Below, piece by piece: positions 55,578 to 64,000 of a stretch of DNA of 64,000 nt; positions within the stretch are counted from its first letter, which is position 1; the number at the start of each line of letters is the position of its first letter. The notes beneath the pieces are model-generated. The model was not told where the DNA came from. It was given only the letters and a program-made list of their open reading frames with translations, and did no database searches. The translations under genes were made by a program, and so were the position numbers. This DNA is from Chromobacterium sp. IIBBL 290-4 (lineage in GTDB: Bacteria; Pseudomonadota; Gammaproteobacteria; Burkholderiales; Chromobacteriaceae), in the NCBI RefSeq assembly GCF_024207115.1, contig NZ_CP100128.1, forward strand, positions 1,798,001 through 1,862,000, read 5' to 3'.

Positions 55578-56454
55578 CGATGGCCACCACGCGGTTGCCC
55601 TTGTCTTCGTACAGCAGATTGTCGAAGGAGAGCTTGCGAGCGATCAGGATGCCGCGGCCATGGCTGTTCATCAGCGAGGACGGCTCCGCGTTCTGGTAGT
55701 ACTCCCAGTCGAAGCCCGGCCCCATGTCCTCGATCACGAAGCTCAGATGGTCGGCGTGGCGGCTGAATTCCACCGATACCGTGCGCTCGCGGAAGGCGGG
55801 GTCCTGAAGCCGGGATTCCAGTTCCTGCTCCCAGCTGCCCTCCGCGATCAGCAGGCTCTTTTGCTCGTAGCTGATTTCCAGATTGCCGTGTTCGATGGCG
55901 TTGACCAATAGTTCGAACAAGCCGGTCGCCACCCGCTCGGGCTGGGCGCTGGTTTTGGCCAGCAAGGCGGTGATGGATTGCGCCTCCCGGTGGGTGCGGC
56001 AGCTGAAGCGCGCGCCTTGCAGGTGGCGCAGGGCGTCGATGTGCAGATTGGCCAGCTCCCGGAAGTTGACGTAGCGGTCCCAGTGGCTGACGGCGGCGCC
56101 GACGATGGCCAACAGCATGTCGCGGGAGAAGGGTTTGGTCAGGTAATAGAAGGCGCCGGCGGCCAGCCCCTCTTGCACGCTGGAGGCGGCGCCCATGGCG
56201 GTTTGCATGATGACCGGCAGAAACTCCAGCCGCGGTTCCGCCTTGATTTTTTTCAGCACGTCGAAGCCGCTCATGCCCGGCATCATTTTGTCCAGCAGAA
56301 TGCTGGAGAAATTCTCTCCCTCCTGTTGCAGGATGTCCCAGGCCACTTCGCCGTTTTCCGCCAGCCGGGTTTCGTAGCCGGCGTCTTCCAACAGCTCGGA
56401 CATCAACTCCAGATTGAACGGCTCGTCGTCAACGAGCAGAAGCTTGTGGGGCAT
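55564..56454 (-). CDS. Response regulator with RsbW-like ATPase output
   Basis: This 296-residue protein has residues 1-125 as a receiver (LLLVDDEPFNLELMSELLED, phospho-acceptor Asp in SSILLDKMMPGMSGFDVL, Lys in YLTKPFS). Residues about 165-295 form an anti-sigma-factor-type HATPase: N-box FELLVNAIEHGN, G-boxes EDMGPGFDW and SHGRGILIARKLSFD. Such fusions act in partner-switching pathways rather than on DNA. The start overlaps the kinase gene end by 26 bases. Confidence 0.9.
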   Translation of the reverse strand: MPHKLLLVDDEPFNLELMSELLEDAGYETRLAENGEVAWDILQQEGENFSSILLDKMMPGMSGFDVLKKIKAEPRLEFLPVIMQTAMGAASSVQEGLAAGAFYYLTKPFSRDMLLAIVGAAVSHWDRYVNFRELANLHIDALRHLQGARFSCRTHREAQSITALLAKTSAQPERVATGLFELLVNAIEHGNLEISYEQKSLLIAEGSWEQELESRLQDPAFRERTVSVEFSRHADHLSFVIEDMGPGFDWEYYQNAEPSSLMNSHGRGILIARKLSFDNLLYEDKGNRVVAIVNQA

Positions 56455-59026
56455 TCGGATCTCCCTCCTCTGGGGGCCGCGCATGCTGGCGCGGAATCAT
56501 GAAAGTGAAGACGGCGCCGCTGTCAGGCCGGTTGCCGGCGGCGATGCTGCCCTGATGAGCATGGACGATCTCCCGGCAGATCGCGAGGCCCAGGCCTGTG
56601 CCGCCGGCGCCGGTTTTGGTGGCGCTGCTTTGAATGAATTTGTCGAAAATGGACTCCAGCTCTTTTTCCGGTATGCCGGGCCCCTGGTCTTCCACGGCCA
56701 CGCAGACCCATTCCTTACCTTCTTGTTCTAGCAGCTGGGCGACCACTCTGATTTCCGAACTTGCCGGACTGAACTTAATGGCATTGGACAGCAGGTTGCG
56801 GATGACCTGGCCGATGCGGAAGGGATCCAGATCCACCGTCAGTTGTTCCGGTTCGCAGCGCAGTTCGATGCGGATCTTGCTGCGCGACGCCAGCGGGGTC
56901 AGTTCGTCGCAGGCCTCGCGCAGGCATTGCGTCAGGCTGCCGGGCTTGATCGCGTAGTCCATGCGGCCGACCTCCATCTTGGCCAGGTCCAGCAAGTCGT
57001 TCAGCAGCGTCAGCAGCCGGCTGCCGCTGGTATTGATGCGGGTGAAGTATTGTTCCAGCTTGCCCTCGCCCAGGCTGTGCGCGCGCAGCTGGCCCATCTC
57101 GGTGAAGCCGAGGATGGCGTGCAGCGGCGTGCGCAGCTCATGCGACATATTGGCGAGGAACTCGGTTTTGGCGCGGCTGGTTTCCTCCGCCAGGATCTTG
57201 GCGTGGCGCAGCGCCTCTTCGACGGCACGCTGCGCGGAAATGTCCTGGTAGATCCAGATGGTGCCGAGTTTGGGGACTGAGGGGTTCACTGCCTTGCCGT
57301 GCAAGCGGCACCAGAACAGCTGGTCTTTGCCGGTGCGCAATTTCACCTCCGCCTGCACCACTTTGCCGTCATTCAGCAGGCTGTACAGCGCCTTGCCGGT
57401 GCGCTCCCATTGCTCCGGGTTTTCGAAATACGGCCGGGTGGGGTGGCCGATCACGTCCTGGCCTTTTTGCTGGAACAACTCCAGGAAGGCATGGTTCACC
57501 TGGCGCAGGTGGCGATCGACGATGTAGGCCATGGCCAGCGGGCTGGCATCCAGCAGGGCCGCCAGCTGGCGGCTTTGCACCTCGACCTGCTCCGCCAGGC
57601 TGTTTTTCAGCTGTATCAGCGCCTCTTCCTGCTCCTTGCGGATGGAGATGTCGCGGCAGACCGCCACGTAGAACCAGTCGTCGGGCAGGATGACCCGGCT
57701 GAGCGACAACTCCACCGGCAGACTTTGCTCGTCGCTGCGCAGCAAGGTGGCCTCGAAGGGGCGGCCTTCATGGTGTTGCGCGGTTTGTTCGAAGGGATGT
57801 TGCGGGTCGGCGTTGTAGAGTTCGGGAAACAGCACGCCTGCGGGCAGCCTTTCCAGCGATTGCGCGGATTGCTCCACCAGCTTGGCGGCGGCGGGGTTGG
57901 TCTGCAAAATGAAGCCGTCGCGATCGATCAGGACGATGGCGTCGGAGCTGGCTTGCAAAATGGCGCGCTGTCTCGCCTCGCTCTGCGCCAGGGCCTGCTC
58001 GGATTGCACCCTGTCGTTGATTTGTTCGCGCAGGGTCTGATTGTTGAGGTCGATGACCTGCTGCTGGTGCTGCAATTGCGTTTTCAGCGTACTGACGCTG
58101 CGCATCTGTTTTTGCAGCAGCAACAGCAACAGCAGCATGGCTGCGCCCGATTGCAGCAACAGCGTCCAGCTGGCGGCGCTGGGCAGGGCGCGATCCGGCT
58201 CCAGCGAGTAGGCCCCCAGCAAAAGCTCATTGCCGCCTATGGTGGCGTTGAGCGAGTAAACCGGCGTTTCGGTCGGCATGGCCCGGCCGGGCGAGGAATC
58301 CAGCAAGGGCAGGTCGGGTTGGCTCTTGCTCCAGATCTGCAAGCGGACATGGTGCAGCGGATTATCGTTGACCAAGTCGTTGCCGACCGGCTGCATCAGC
58401 TTGTCCGGCCGCAGGTTGAGCAAAAGCAGGGTGTGGTCGTCGTTGAGGCGGGTGACGATGTCCAGCCTGTTGTTGCCGGGACCCGCGAGGTGGCTGGGCA
58501 GCAGCATGGGCTGGTCGCTGCGGCGGGCCAGATCCAATAGCCACTTGGCGTTGCCCTGGTGGCTCAGATCCATGCCCTGCGGCAGCGCGTTGGCGTCGTC
58601 CGGCAGATAACTGGCTACCGGGTAGTATTGCATCTGCGGCGGGCTGGGCAGCAGATGCTGGTCTTGTAGCACGCGGATGCCGGTGGCGATGCGGTTTTCA
58701 AAGGCTTCGCGCTGGTTTTGCTCCACCAGCGCCACGGTGCCGACGCCGGCGAACACGCTGTCGTCGCGGACGACGCGGTGGGCGAGCTCGGACAAGGCAT
58801 GCGGCTGGCCGCTGGCCGCCAGTTGCTGGGCCAGCAGACGGCTGTGTTCCAGCGCGTCCTCCAACTGGAAGACTGCCAGGCTGGTCGCCAACGCACCCCA
58901 GTGTTGCTGACGCTCGCGATGCTCGGCGTGATCATGGGCCTGCAGCAGCCAGTATTCGGCCAGCAACAGACCCGCGCTCAGCAGGCATCCCAGCAACAGC
59001 GAGGTGAGGCGATTCAACCTCGGCAT
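56429..59026 (-). CDS. Membrane sensor histidine kinase with two PAS domains
   Basis: This 865-residue kinase has an N-terminal helix (TSLLLGCLLSAGLLLAEYWL) and a second helix near 285-303 that bound a periplasmic sensor of about 255 residues. Then come a coiled coil, PAS1 (RAILQASSDAIVLIDRDGFI), PAS2 (LLDASPLAMAYIVDRHLRQ), the HisKA box NMSHELRTPLHAILGF and HATPase (RNLLSNAIKFSPAS, EDQGPGIPEKE, GTGLGLAICREI). The signal is unknown. The adjacent regulator is the natural partner, and the ParA gene upstream is 11 bases away. Confidence 0.92.
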   Translation of the reverse strand: MPRLNRLTSLLLGCLLSAGLLLAEYWLLQAHDHAEHRERQQHWGALATSLAVFQLEDALEHSRLLAQQLAASGQPHALSELAHRVVRDDSVFAGVGTVALVEQNQREAFENRIATGIRVLQDQHLLPSPPQMQYYPVASYLPDDANALPQGMDLSHQGNAKWLLDLARRSDQPMLLPSHLAGPGNNRLDIVTRLNDDHTLLLLNLRPDKLMQPVGNDLVNDNPLHHVRLQIWSKSQPDLPLLDSSPGRAMPTETPVYSLNATIGGNELLLGAYSLEPDRALPSAASWTLLLQSGAAMLLLLLLLQKQMRSVSTLKTQLQHQQQVIDLNNQTLREQINDRVQSEQALAQSEARQRAILQASSDAIVLIDRDGFILQTNPAAAKLVEQSAQSLERLPAGVLFPELYNADPQHPFEQTAQHHEGRPFEATLLRSDEQSLPVELSLSRVILPDDWFYVAVCRDISIRKEQEEALIQLKNSLAEQVEVQSRQLAALLDASPLAMAYIVDRHLRQVNHAFLELFQQKGQDVIGHPTRPYFENPEQWERTGKALYSLLNDGKVVQAEVKLRTGKDQLFWCRLHGKAVNPSVPKLGTIWIYQDISAQRAVEEALRHAKILAEETSRAKTEFLANMSHELRTPLHAILGFTEMGQLRAHSLGEGKLEQYFTRINTSGSRLLTLLNDLLDLAKMEVGRMDYAIKPGSLTQCLREACDELTPLASRSKIRIELRCEPEQLTVDLDPFRIGQVIRNLLSNAIKFSPASSEIRVVAQLLEQEGKEWVCVAVEDQGPGIPEKELESIFDKFIQSSATKTGAGGTGLGLAICREIVHAHQGSIAAGNRPDSGAVFTFMIPRQHARPPEEGDPNAPQASAR

Positions 59027-59037
59027 GTAATTCCTCG

Positions 59038-59814
59038 TCAGCGGTCGGCCAATTCTTGGTACAGGGCCTCGAATTCTCGGGAAAGCTTATGGCGCGGGTC
59101 GAGGTAAACCATGGGCCGCGCCGCCTGGTGCGATTCCCGGATCTTGACCGATGCCGACAGCGGCGACGACAACACGGGCAGACCTTCGGATTTCAGCTCG
59201 TCCACCAGCCTGACCGGCAGGCTGGCGCGCGGCTGGAACTGGTTGACCACGATGCCCTCGATGAACAGCTCGGGGTTGTGGTCGGCCCGGATTTCGTCGG
59301 CGCTATCCTTCAGGTTATAGAGGGCATGGCGTGAGAACGCATCGCAATCGAAGGGAATCAGGCAGCGCTCGGCGGCGATCAGCGCCGAACGGGTATAGAA
59401 ATTCAGCGCCGGGGGCGTATCGATCCAGATTTCGTCGAAACGCGGCGCCAGCTGGTCCAGCGTTTCCTTCAGCTTGAACATCTTGTAGCGCGATTCCAGC
59501 TTGCCCATCAGCTCCGCCAGTTCCGGGTGGGAAGCCAGCAGCGACAGGCCGTCCAGGCCGGTTTCCCGGATGAATTCGTGCGGTTCCTTGGCGAACAGCG
59601 AGATATTCAGCATCTGCTGGAACAGATCCGCCACGCTGGGGCCCGGCTGGCTGGCGGTCTCGCCCAGCAGGTAATGGCTGGCATTGCCTTGCGGGTCCAG
59701 GTCGATCAGCAGCACGCGCCGGCCGCGGCTGGCGGCCACGGCGGCCAGATTGACGGCGATGGTGGACTTGCCCACCCCCCCTTTTTGATTGAATACCACG
59801 CGGCGGATGGCCAT
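59038..59814 (-). CDS. ParA-family ATPase
   Basis: This 258-residue ATPase carries the deviant Walker A FNQKGGVGKSTIAVNLAAVA, the A' region DLDPQGNASHYLLG and switch WIDTPPALNFYTRSAL. No ParB or centromere-like repeats are nearby, so it is not a chromosome partition locus. Orphan ParA proteins position chemosensory, pilus or secretion machinery at cell poles. Its tight linkage to a sensor kinase and a partner-switch regulator suggests a role in localising or regulating that pathway. AGGAG precedes the ATG. Confidence 0.88.
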   Translation of the reverse strand: MAIRRVVFNQKGGVGKSTIAVNLAAVAASRGRRVLLIDLDPQGNASHYLLGETASQPGPSVADLFQQMLNISLFAKEPHEFIRETGLDGLSLLASHPELAELMGKLESRYKMFKLKETLDQLAPRFDEIWIDTPPALNFYTRSALIAAERCLIPFDCDAFSRHALYNLKDSADEIRADHNPELFIEGIVVNQFQPRASLPVRLVDELKSEGLPVLSSPLSASVKIRESHQAARPMVYLDPRHKLSREFEALYQELADR

Positions 59815-59845
59815 GGCGCGCTCCTGTCGGTTGGCGATGCGGGAA

Positions 59846-60325
59846 TTAGAAGCCGGGCTGTCCCTTGCAGACTTGCAGCATCTGTTGATAGCTGGCCGAG
59901 TTCTGCACGACCGGCATGGATTTTATCTGGCTGTCATTATAGTTGAAGCTGGCGATCTGCCTGCCGTTCGCGTCGAACAAGGTCATGTCCAGCAGCCGGA
60001 AGGTGTGCTGGGCGCAGTCTATCTGCCAGGTGTTCAACGAGGTCTTGTGCTGCGGCGTGGTCAGGAAGTTTTCCTTCTTCAGATTGAAGATGGTTTTGCG
60101 ATCGCGGAACGTTACTTGCGCGCCCTGGCGTTTGATCGACAACAGATCCAGCTCGTTGAGGATATTGCCGTTGGGCGAGACGCCCAGATTTTGCCAGTCG
60201 GCGCTGACCGGGTTGGGCGTCGGCGTCGGCGCGGGCGTCGGCTTGATGGCGGGCACAGGATGAGGGGCGCTGGCGCAGGCCGCCAGCAAAAGCGCGGATA
60301 GCAGGGAAAGGATACGAATGCGCAT
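59846..60325 (-). CDS. Surface-adhesin-E-like lipoprotein
   Basis: This 159-residue protein starts MRIRILSLLSALLLAACASA, lipobox LAAC. A Pro/Thr linker (KPTPAPTPTPNPV) follows, then a single domain (NLGVSPNGNILNELDLLSIK, FNLKKENFLT, TWQIDCAQHTFRLLDMTLFD) with a Cys pair (IDC and QVC) resembling the protein-E type surface adhesin domain. It is probably outer-membrane anchored. The in-frame extension upstream is unlikely, since it would skip the signal peptide. Confidence 0.75.
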   Translation of the reverse strand: MRIRILSLLSALLLAACASAPHPVPAIKPTPAPTPTPNPVSADWQNLGVSPNGNILNELDLLSIKRQGAQVTFRDRKTIFNLKKENFLTTPQHKTSLNTWQIDCAQHTFRLLDMTLFDANGRQIASFNYNDSQIKSMPVVQNSASYQQMLQVCKGQPGF

Positions 60326-60498
60326 ATTGGTCTCCAGAATTGCCGCCAGTGTCGCATAGCGGCTGGCCGGGGGAAACGGCTCGATGCATTGTGGCATCAA
60401 TTTACAATTCAACCGGAACTTTGCTCCGGAACGGCCGGTCTCTAGCTGTGCGAGAGCATTTTTCCTCTTCGTTTCACATTGTCTCCATCCAACTTGTG

Positions 60499-60526
60499 GC
60501 CGCCTTGACCTGGCGGCCTTTTTTTT
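60499..60526 (+). terminator. Terminator whose T-tract is the IS target
   Basis: The seven-base stem GGCCGCC / GGCGGCC is followed directly by eight T. The IS begins at the next base. Confidence 0.8.
60519..60526. repeat. Left 8-bp target duplication (TTTTTTTT)
   Basis: Eight T residues directly before the left inverted repeat are matched by eight T after the right one. Confidence 0.8.
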
Positions 60527-61557
60527 GGCTATGTCCCAATAATGTGTTGCAAGGGACGACCCACTGCCTCCTGCAAGCAGTGGCAAGGCTGCATGGTTTG
60601 CTGATAGCGCTCCAGCATCCGTCGCCACCCCAGATAGTTTTCAAGGTATTTGGTGGCAACCCCGTGGAATCGAGCCATCCAAAGCTTCAAGCGGCTATGG
60701 TAGGCATTCACATGCTGGATATGGAACGCCCCCTCGCGTACCCGCTGTCCCGTCTTGGCATGCACGACTCGATGGGTAATGCCATGCTGCCTGGCAAAGG
60801 TCGAGTACACCGCTGCGCCGTCCGAACACAGGATGGCGTCGCTATCCACCAACGGGGCTAAAGCCGCTTCCACATGAGCGCCATTGAGCTTCTTCAACTT
60901 GAAGTCCGCTATATGTCCCTCTCGGTCCTGCACCACCATGATGGGAATCTGATCCGGCCCGGTTCCCCGTGTTTGGCTGACGCCACCCCGCTGGCGCGGC
61001 GCGCGGGGGAGGCACCGCTGCCCTTTGAATGATTCCAGAATGAAGGTTTCATCTACTTCGACGATGCCTCGGGCTTGCGCCGCCAGATGGTCTGATGCGC
61101 GATGCAAGAAGCGATGCCGCCATAGGAAAGCCGTGTTCTTGCTGATGCCGCATGCACGAGCGGCTGCTCGCACGGTCAAGCCATCCTGCAGTGCTTGGGC
61201 GTAGCTCAGCCAGCGATCGGCCTTGCGCAATTTGGCTAATGGACTGCCCGACAAGGCATTGCAGGTCCGGTGGCACTGTTTGCAGCGATAACGCCGCAGG
61301 CCTCGGCTCCAGCCCCATAACGCCAACTGGTTGGCCTCGGCCTGGCAGTGTGGGCAAGCCGTCAGGTCAGGCAAGGCGTCCTGAATGGCGTCATGGTGAG
61401 TGGGATGTTTAAGCGCAGAAGACAGCAAGCTCCTCTGTTTGAGCGTGAGCTGATCCAGTTGGGCAAGAAAACGCTGAAAACTCTGGGCATCCATGGCGCG
61501 ACTCCCGGTCTGCTACTGTATTCAGCATAGCTCCCAACACGGAATTGGGACATAGCC
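60527..61557. mobile_element. Intact IS1595-family insertion sequence
   Basis: This 1031-base element is bounded by the perfect 14-base inverted repeats GGCTATGTCCCAAT (60527-60540) and ATTGGGACATAGCC (61544-61557), with further partial matching inward (GTGTTG). It carries one transposase gene on the minus strand, whose stop lies inside the left repeat. The flanking eight-base duplication agrees with IS1595 habits. Intact ends, an open transposase and an exact duplication suggest recent insertion. Confidence 0.93.
60529..61494 (-). CDS. IS1595-family transposase
   Basis: The 321-residue transposase has an N-terminal zinc ribbon ([16 protein letters not shown]...[10 protein letters not shown]), then a helix-turn-helix ([20 protein letters not shown]). 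The ISXO2-like DDE domain shows DETF in [17 protein letters not shown], the second Asp in [15 protein letters not shown], and the closing [24 protein letters not shown] motif with ENYLGWRRM. The frame is intact and the length fits, so the element could be active. Confidence 0.95.
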   Translation of the reverse strand: MDAQSFQRFLAQLDQLTLKQRSLLSSALKHPTHHDAIQDALPDLTACPHCQAEANQLALWGWSRGLRRYRCKQCHRTCNALSGSPLAKLRKADRWLSYAQALQDGLTVRAAARACGISKNTAFLWRHRFLHRASDHLAAQARGIVEVDETFILESFKGQRCLPRAPRQRGGVSQTRGTGPDQIPIMVVQDREGHIADFKLKKLNGAHVEAALAPLVDSDAILCSDGAAVYSTFARQHGITHRVVHAKTGQRVREGAFHIQHVNAYHSRLKLWMARFHGVATKYLENYLGWRRMLERYQQTMQPCHCLQEAVGRPLQHIIGT

Positions 61558-61565
61558 TTTTTTTT
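61558..61565. repeat. Right 8-bp target duplication (TTTTTTTT)
   Basis: It matches the left copy exactly; after it the sequence continues GCCCGCCGTCC toward recQ. Confidence 0.8.
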
Positions 61566-61630
61566 GCCCGCCGTCCGGCCGCCCTCCGCTTGCCGTACAA
61601 TGTCGGCTTTTCCTGGTTCTTGGTTCCGCC

Positions 61631-63427
61631 ATGCGCGACGCAGTCTCCATCCTCAATCATATTTTCGGCTATCCGGAATTCCGCGGGCAGCAACAGGAGA
61701 TCGTCGAGCAAGTGGCGTATGGCGGCCACGCGCTGGTGCTGATGCCGACCGGCGGCGGCAAGAGCCTGTGTTATCAGATTCCGGCCTTGATGCGCGAGGG
61801 CGTGGCCATTGTCGTTTCGCCGCTGATCGCGCTGATGCAGGACCAGGTGGCGACGCTGCAGGAGCTGGGCGTGGCCGCGGAGTGCCTGAACTCCGCCACC
61901 AGCCAGGACGAGGCGCGCGACATCGCCCGCCAGGCCCGCGCCGGCACGCTGGATCTATTGTATGTCGCGCCGGAAAGGCTGCTGACGCCGCGCTTCCAGG
62001 AATTCATGGCCAGCCTCAAGATCGCGCTGTTCGCCATCGACGAGGCGCATTGCGTCAGCCATTGGGGCCACGATTTCCGGCCGGAATACCAGCAGCTGGG
62101 CATGTTGGCCGAGCAGTTCCCGCAAGTGCCGCGCATCGCGCTGACCGCCACCGCCGACGAGCAGACCCGTCTCGACATCATTCATTATCTGAAGCTGGCG
62201 GACGCCGAAGTGTTTCTGTCCAGCTTCGACCGGCCCAATCTCTTCTATCAGGTGGTGGAGAAGCACAACGCCAAGAAACAGCTGCTGGACTTCATCCGCC
62301 AGGAACACCAGGGCGCCACCGGCATCGTCTATTGCCTGTCGCGCAAGCGGGTGGAGGACACCGCCCAGTGGCTGCGCGACAACGGCATCGAAGCGCTGGC
62401 CTATCATGCCGGCATGAGCCACGCCGAGCGTGAGGCCAATCAGCGCTTGTTCCTGCGCGAGGACGGCATCGTGATGGTGGCCACCGTCGCCTTCGGCATG
62501 GGCATCGATAAACCCGACGTGCGCTTCGTCGCGCACATCGACATGCCCAAGAGCCCGGAGAACTTCTATCAGGAATCCGGCCGCGCCGGCCGGGACGGCC
62601 TGCCGTCCGCCAGCTGGCTGTGTTATGGCCTGAACGACGTGGTGCAATTGCGGCAGATGATAGAGGGCAGCGAGATGGCCGAGCTGCAGAAACAGGTGGA
62701 GTTGAGCAAGCTCGACGCCATGCTGGCCTTCTGCGAAACCGCAGGCTGCCGCCGCCAACATATCCTGGCCCACTTCAGCGAGGCGAGCCAAGCCTGCGGC
62801 CATTGCGACAACTGCCTGCATCCGCCCATCACTTACGACGCCACCGAATCGGTGCGCAAACTATTGTCCTGCATCTATAGAGTGGGCCAGCGCTTTCCCA
62901 CCGGCCATGTCATCGATGTGTTGCTGGGCCGGCAGAACGCCAGCGTCAGCCATCACGGCCACGACCAGCTCAGCACCTACGGCATAGGCAAGGACATGAA
63001 CCAGCGTTGGTGGCGCTCCATCGTCCGCCAACTGGTGGCGCGCCAACTGGTGCAGGTGGACATCGCCCGCGGCCAGTCGCTGGTGTTGACCGATGCCTGT
63101 CGCCCCTTGCTCAAGGGCGAAGAGAAAATCTATCTGCGGCCGCTGGCGGATGAAAAGAAATCGCGCGGCAGCGCCGCAACCGACCGTTGGCTGCGCACCG
63201 AACGCGAGGAGCGCCTGTGGCAAGCCTTGCGCCGCTGGCGCCGCCAGGTGGCCGACGAGCACAATGTGCCGGCCTACGCGGTGTTTTCCGATCGCACGCT
63301 GCGCGACCTGGTGGAAAAACGGCCTGACAGTCCGGCCGGCCTGCAGCGCATCTACGGCCTGGGCGAATTGAAATTGGCGCGCTATGGCGAGGCGCTGTTG
63401 ACCTGCCTGAGAGAGGCGCAGGAATAG
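61631..63427 (+). CDS. recQ: ATP-dependent DNA helicase RecQ
   Basis: The 598-residue 3'-5' superfamily 2 helicase has motif 0 GYPEFRGQQQEIV, Walker A MPTGGGKSLCYQIPAL, DEAH box AIDEAHCVSHWGHDFRPEY and TATADEQTR. Motif VI is YQESGRAGRDGLPS, and a zinc site (CETAGCRRQHILAHF, CGHCDNC) follows. Then come an RQC winged helix and a C-terminal HRDC domain (RRWRRQVADEHNVPAYAVFS). It acts in recombination and fork repair. No good ribosome binding site precedes the ATG. The IS lies 73 bases upstream and may affect its promoter. Confidence 0.96.
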   Translation: MRDAVSILNHIFGYPEFRGQQQEIVEQVAYGGHALVLMPTGGGKSLCYQIPALMREGVAIVVSPLIALMQDQVATLQELGVAAECLNSATSQDEARDIARQARAGTLDLLYVAPERLLTPRFQEFMASLKIALFAIDEAHCVSHWGHDFRPEYQQLGMLAEQFPQVPRIALTATADEQTRLDIIHYLKLADAEVFLSSFDRPNLFYQVVEKHNAKKQLLDFIRQEHQGATGIVYCLSRKRVEDTAQWLRDNGIEALAYHAGMSHAEREANQRLFLREDGIVMVATVAFGMGIDKPDVRFVAHIDMPKSPENFYQESGRAGRDGLPSASWLCYGLNDVVQLRQMIEGSEMAELQKQVELSKLDAMLAFCETAGCRRQHILAHFSEASQACGHCDNCLHPPITYDATESVRKLLSCIYRVGQRFPTGHVIDVLLGRQNASVSHHGHDQLSTYGIGKDMNQRWWRSIVRQLVARQLVQVDIARGQSLVLTDACRPLLKGEEKIYLRPLADEKKSRGSAATDRWLRTEREERLWQALRRWRRQVADEHNVPAYAVFSDRTLRDLVEKRPDSPAGLQRIYGLGELKLARYGEALLTCLREAQE

Positions 63428-63504
63428 GGCAAATGATTTGCCCAGCCATGAGTGGCGAAATTCTTATACAATCCGTCGCATATCTGTAAATGCTGGAGAA
63501 TTTC

Positions 63505-64000
63505 ATGGCTGTGAATCTGAATCCGCCCCAGGCTAAGTTATTGCCGGCCATCGCCGGCGTCGAATTATTGGTCGGCTCCGCCGGCATCAAAACGCCGGGC
63601 CGCAAAGATGTGCTGGTGATCAAGCTGGATAAAGGCAATACCGTCGCCGGCGTCTTCACTCGCAACCGCTTTTGCGCGGCGCCGGTGCGCTTGTGCCAGC
63701 AGCATCTCTCCGCCGGCGTGCAGATTCGAGCTTTGGTGGTGAATACCGGCAATGCCAATGCGGGCACCGGCGTGGATGGACATCATCGCGCCTTGTCCGT
63801 TTGCCAGGCGGTGGCTGATCAGAACCAGCTGCAAGTAGAGCAGGTGCTGCCGTTTTCCACTGGCGTGATCCTGGAGCCGCTGCCGGCGGACAAGATCATT
63901 TCAGCATTGCCGGCCTTGCAGCAGGCCGATTGGGCTGAGGCCGCTCAGGCCATCATGACTACCGATACCCTCGCCAAGGCCGCCAGCCGGACGATAGCCA
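63505..64000 (+). CDS. argJ: Glutamate N-acetyltransferase / amino-acid acetyltransferase ArgJ (3' cut)
   Basis: The first 165 residues of ArgJ are visible: MAVNLNPPQAKLLPAIAGVE, LVIKLDKGNTVAGVFTRNRF, APVRLCQQHL, LVVNTGNANAGTG, PFSTGVILEPLP and AIMTTDT. ArgJ transfers acetyl groups between ornithine and glutamate in arginine synthesis and is self-cleaved at an Ala-Thr bond that lies beyond the window. GGAG lies seven bases before the ATG. The gene continues past 64000. Confidence 0.95.
   Translation, partial: MAVNLNPPQAKLLPAIAGVELLVGSAGIKTPGRKDVLVIKLDKGNTVAGVFTRNRFCAAPVRLCQQHLSAGVQIRALVVNTGNANAGTGVDGHHRALSVCQAVADQNQLQVEQVLPFSTGVILEPLPADKIISALPALQQADWAEAAQAIMTTDTLAKAASRTIA

Larger units (their letters stand above)
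60403..60526 (+). ncRNA. Candidate small RNA ending in a strong terminator
   Basis: No coding gene explains a strong plus-strand terminator at 60499-60526 (GGCCGCC-TTGACCT-GGCGGCC plus eight T), since the gene to the left is on the minus strand. A TACAAT box lies at 60403-60408 with a poor -35 (TCGATG). A small hairpin CCGGA-ACTTTGC-TCCGG follows. This would give an RNA of about 110 bases. Expression is not shown. Confidence 0.3.

Noticed and set aside
59038..59814. Chromosome or plasmid partition locus
   Set aside because: ParA occurs without ParB, and no iterated centromere-like sites lie nearby.

Overview
The window looks like chromosomal DNA of a GC-rich betaproteobacterium, most likely a Chromobacterium-like member of the Neisseriales. 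This is inferred from gene content (mla operon, ibaG-murA, dapC-dapD, comEC, argJ), codon style and overall protein character; it is not a database result.

Layout. Positions 1-9688 are the tail-fibre end of a prophage or phage-tail-like particle. It holds an AT-rich fibre cassette, about 1 kb with little coding, then tail protein I followed by two large fibre genes, each with its own assembly gene. The two large fibres share 'TLAGYGI' repeat modules. The second contains a 9-G tract and a 6-G tract that marks a probable frameshift before its natural C-terminus. Positions 9856-16580 encode an RND tripartite efflux pump with a divergent TetR repressor; a perfect 32-bp palindrome between them carries the operator and symmetric promoter elements. 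Positions 16566-19906 are an ABC transporter of YadGH type, then ibaG and murA. Positions 19986-22142 hold three single minus-strand genes (hydrolase, periplasmic binding protein, YjdM). Positions 22327-26213 are the lipid-trafficking operon mlaF-E-D-C-B-A, followed by dapC-dapD, an EamA exporter, a GNAT acetyltransferase, an unrecognised two-repeat protein, slyX with an antiporter-type permease, a DUF2325 gene and a thioesterase. Positions 33857-36723 are a small biosynthesis-like cassette: a divergent ArsR-type regulator broken by an 11-bp tandem duplication, a DUF6058-like protein, a degenerate cytochrome P450 and an ABM monooxygenase. RsmJ follows on the minus strand.

The most interesting block is 37705-53114. 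A 2669-residue repeat protein with an N-terminal LEPRMMFDGA motif and DUF4347 is followed in tight order by a TolC-like lipoprotein, a small periplasmic adaptor, a GAF-like/HlyD adaptor and a membrane M50 (site-2 type) metallopeptidase fused to a HlyD-like domain. No ABC ATPase, RTX repeats or Sec signal are visible. This reads as a dedicated export, processing or anchoring machine for a giant adhesin that differs from textbook type I secretion. A GNAT enzyme, a DUF6916 protein and a tail-collar (MdpB-like) protein lie immediately next to it and may belong to the same system.

Positions 53316-64000 hold comEC, a ParA / sensor kinase / response regulator-ATPase operon, a surface-adhesin-E-like lipoprotein, an intact IS1595-type element inserted exactly in the T-tract of a terminator, recQ, and the start of argJ, cut by the window edge.
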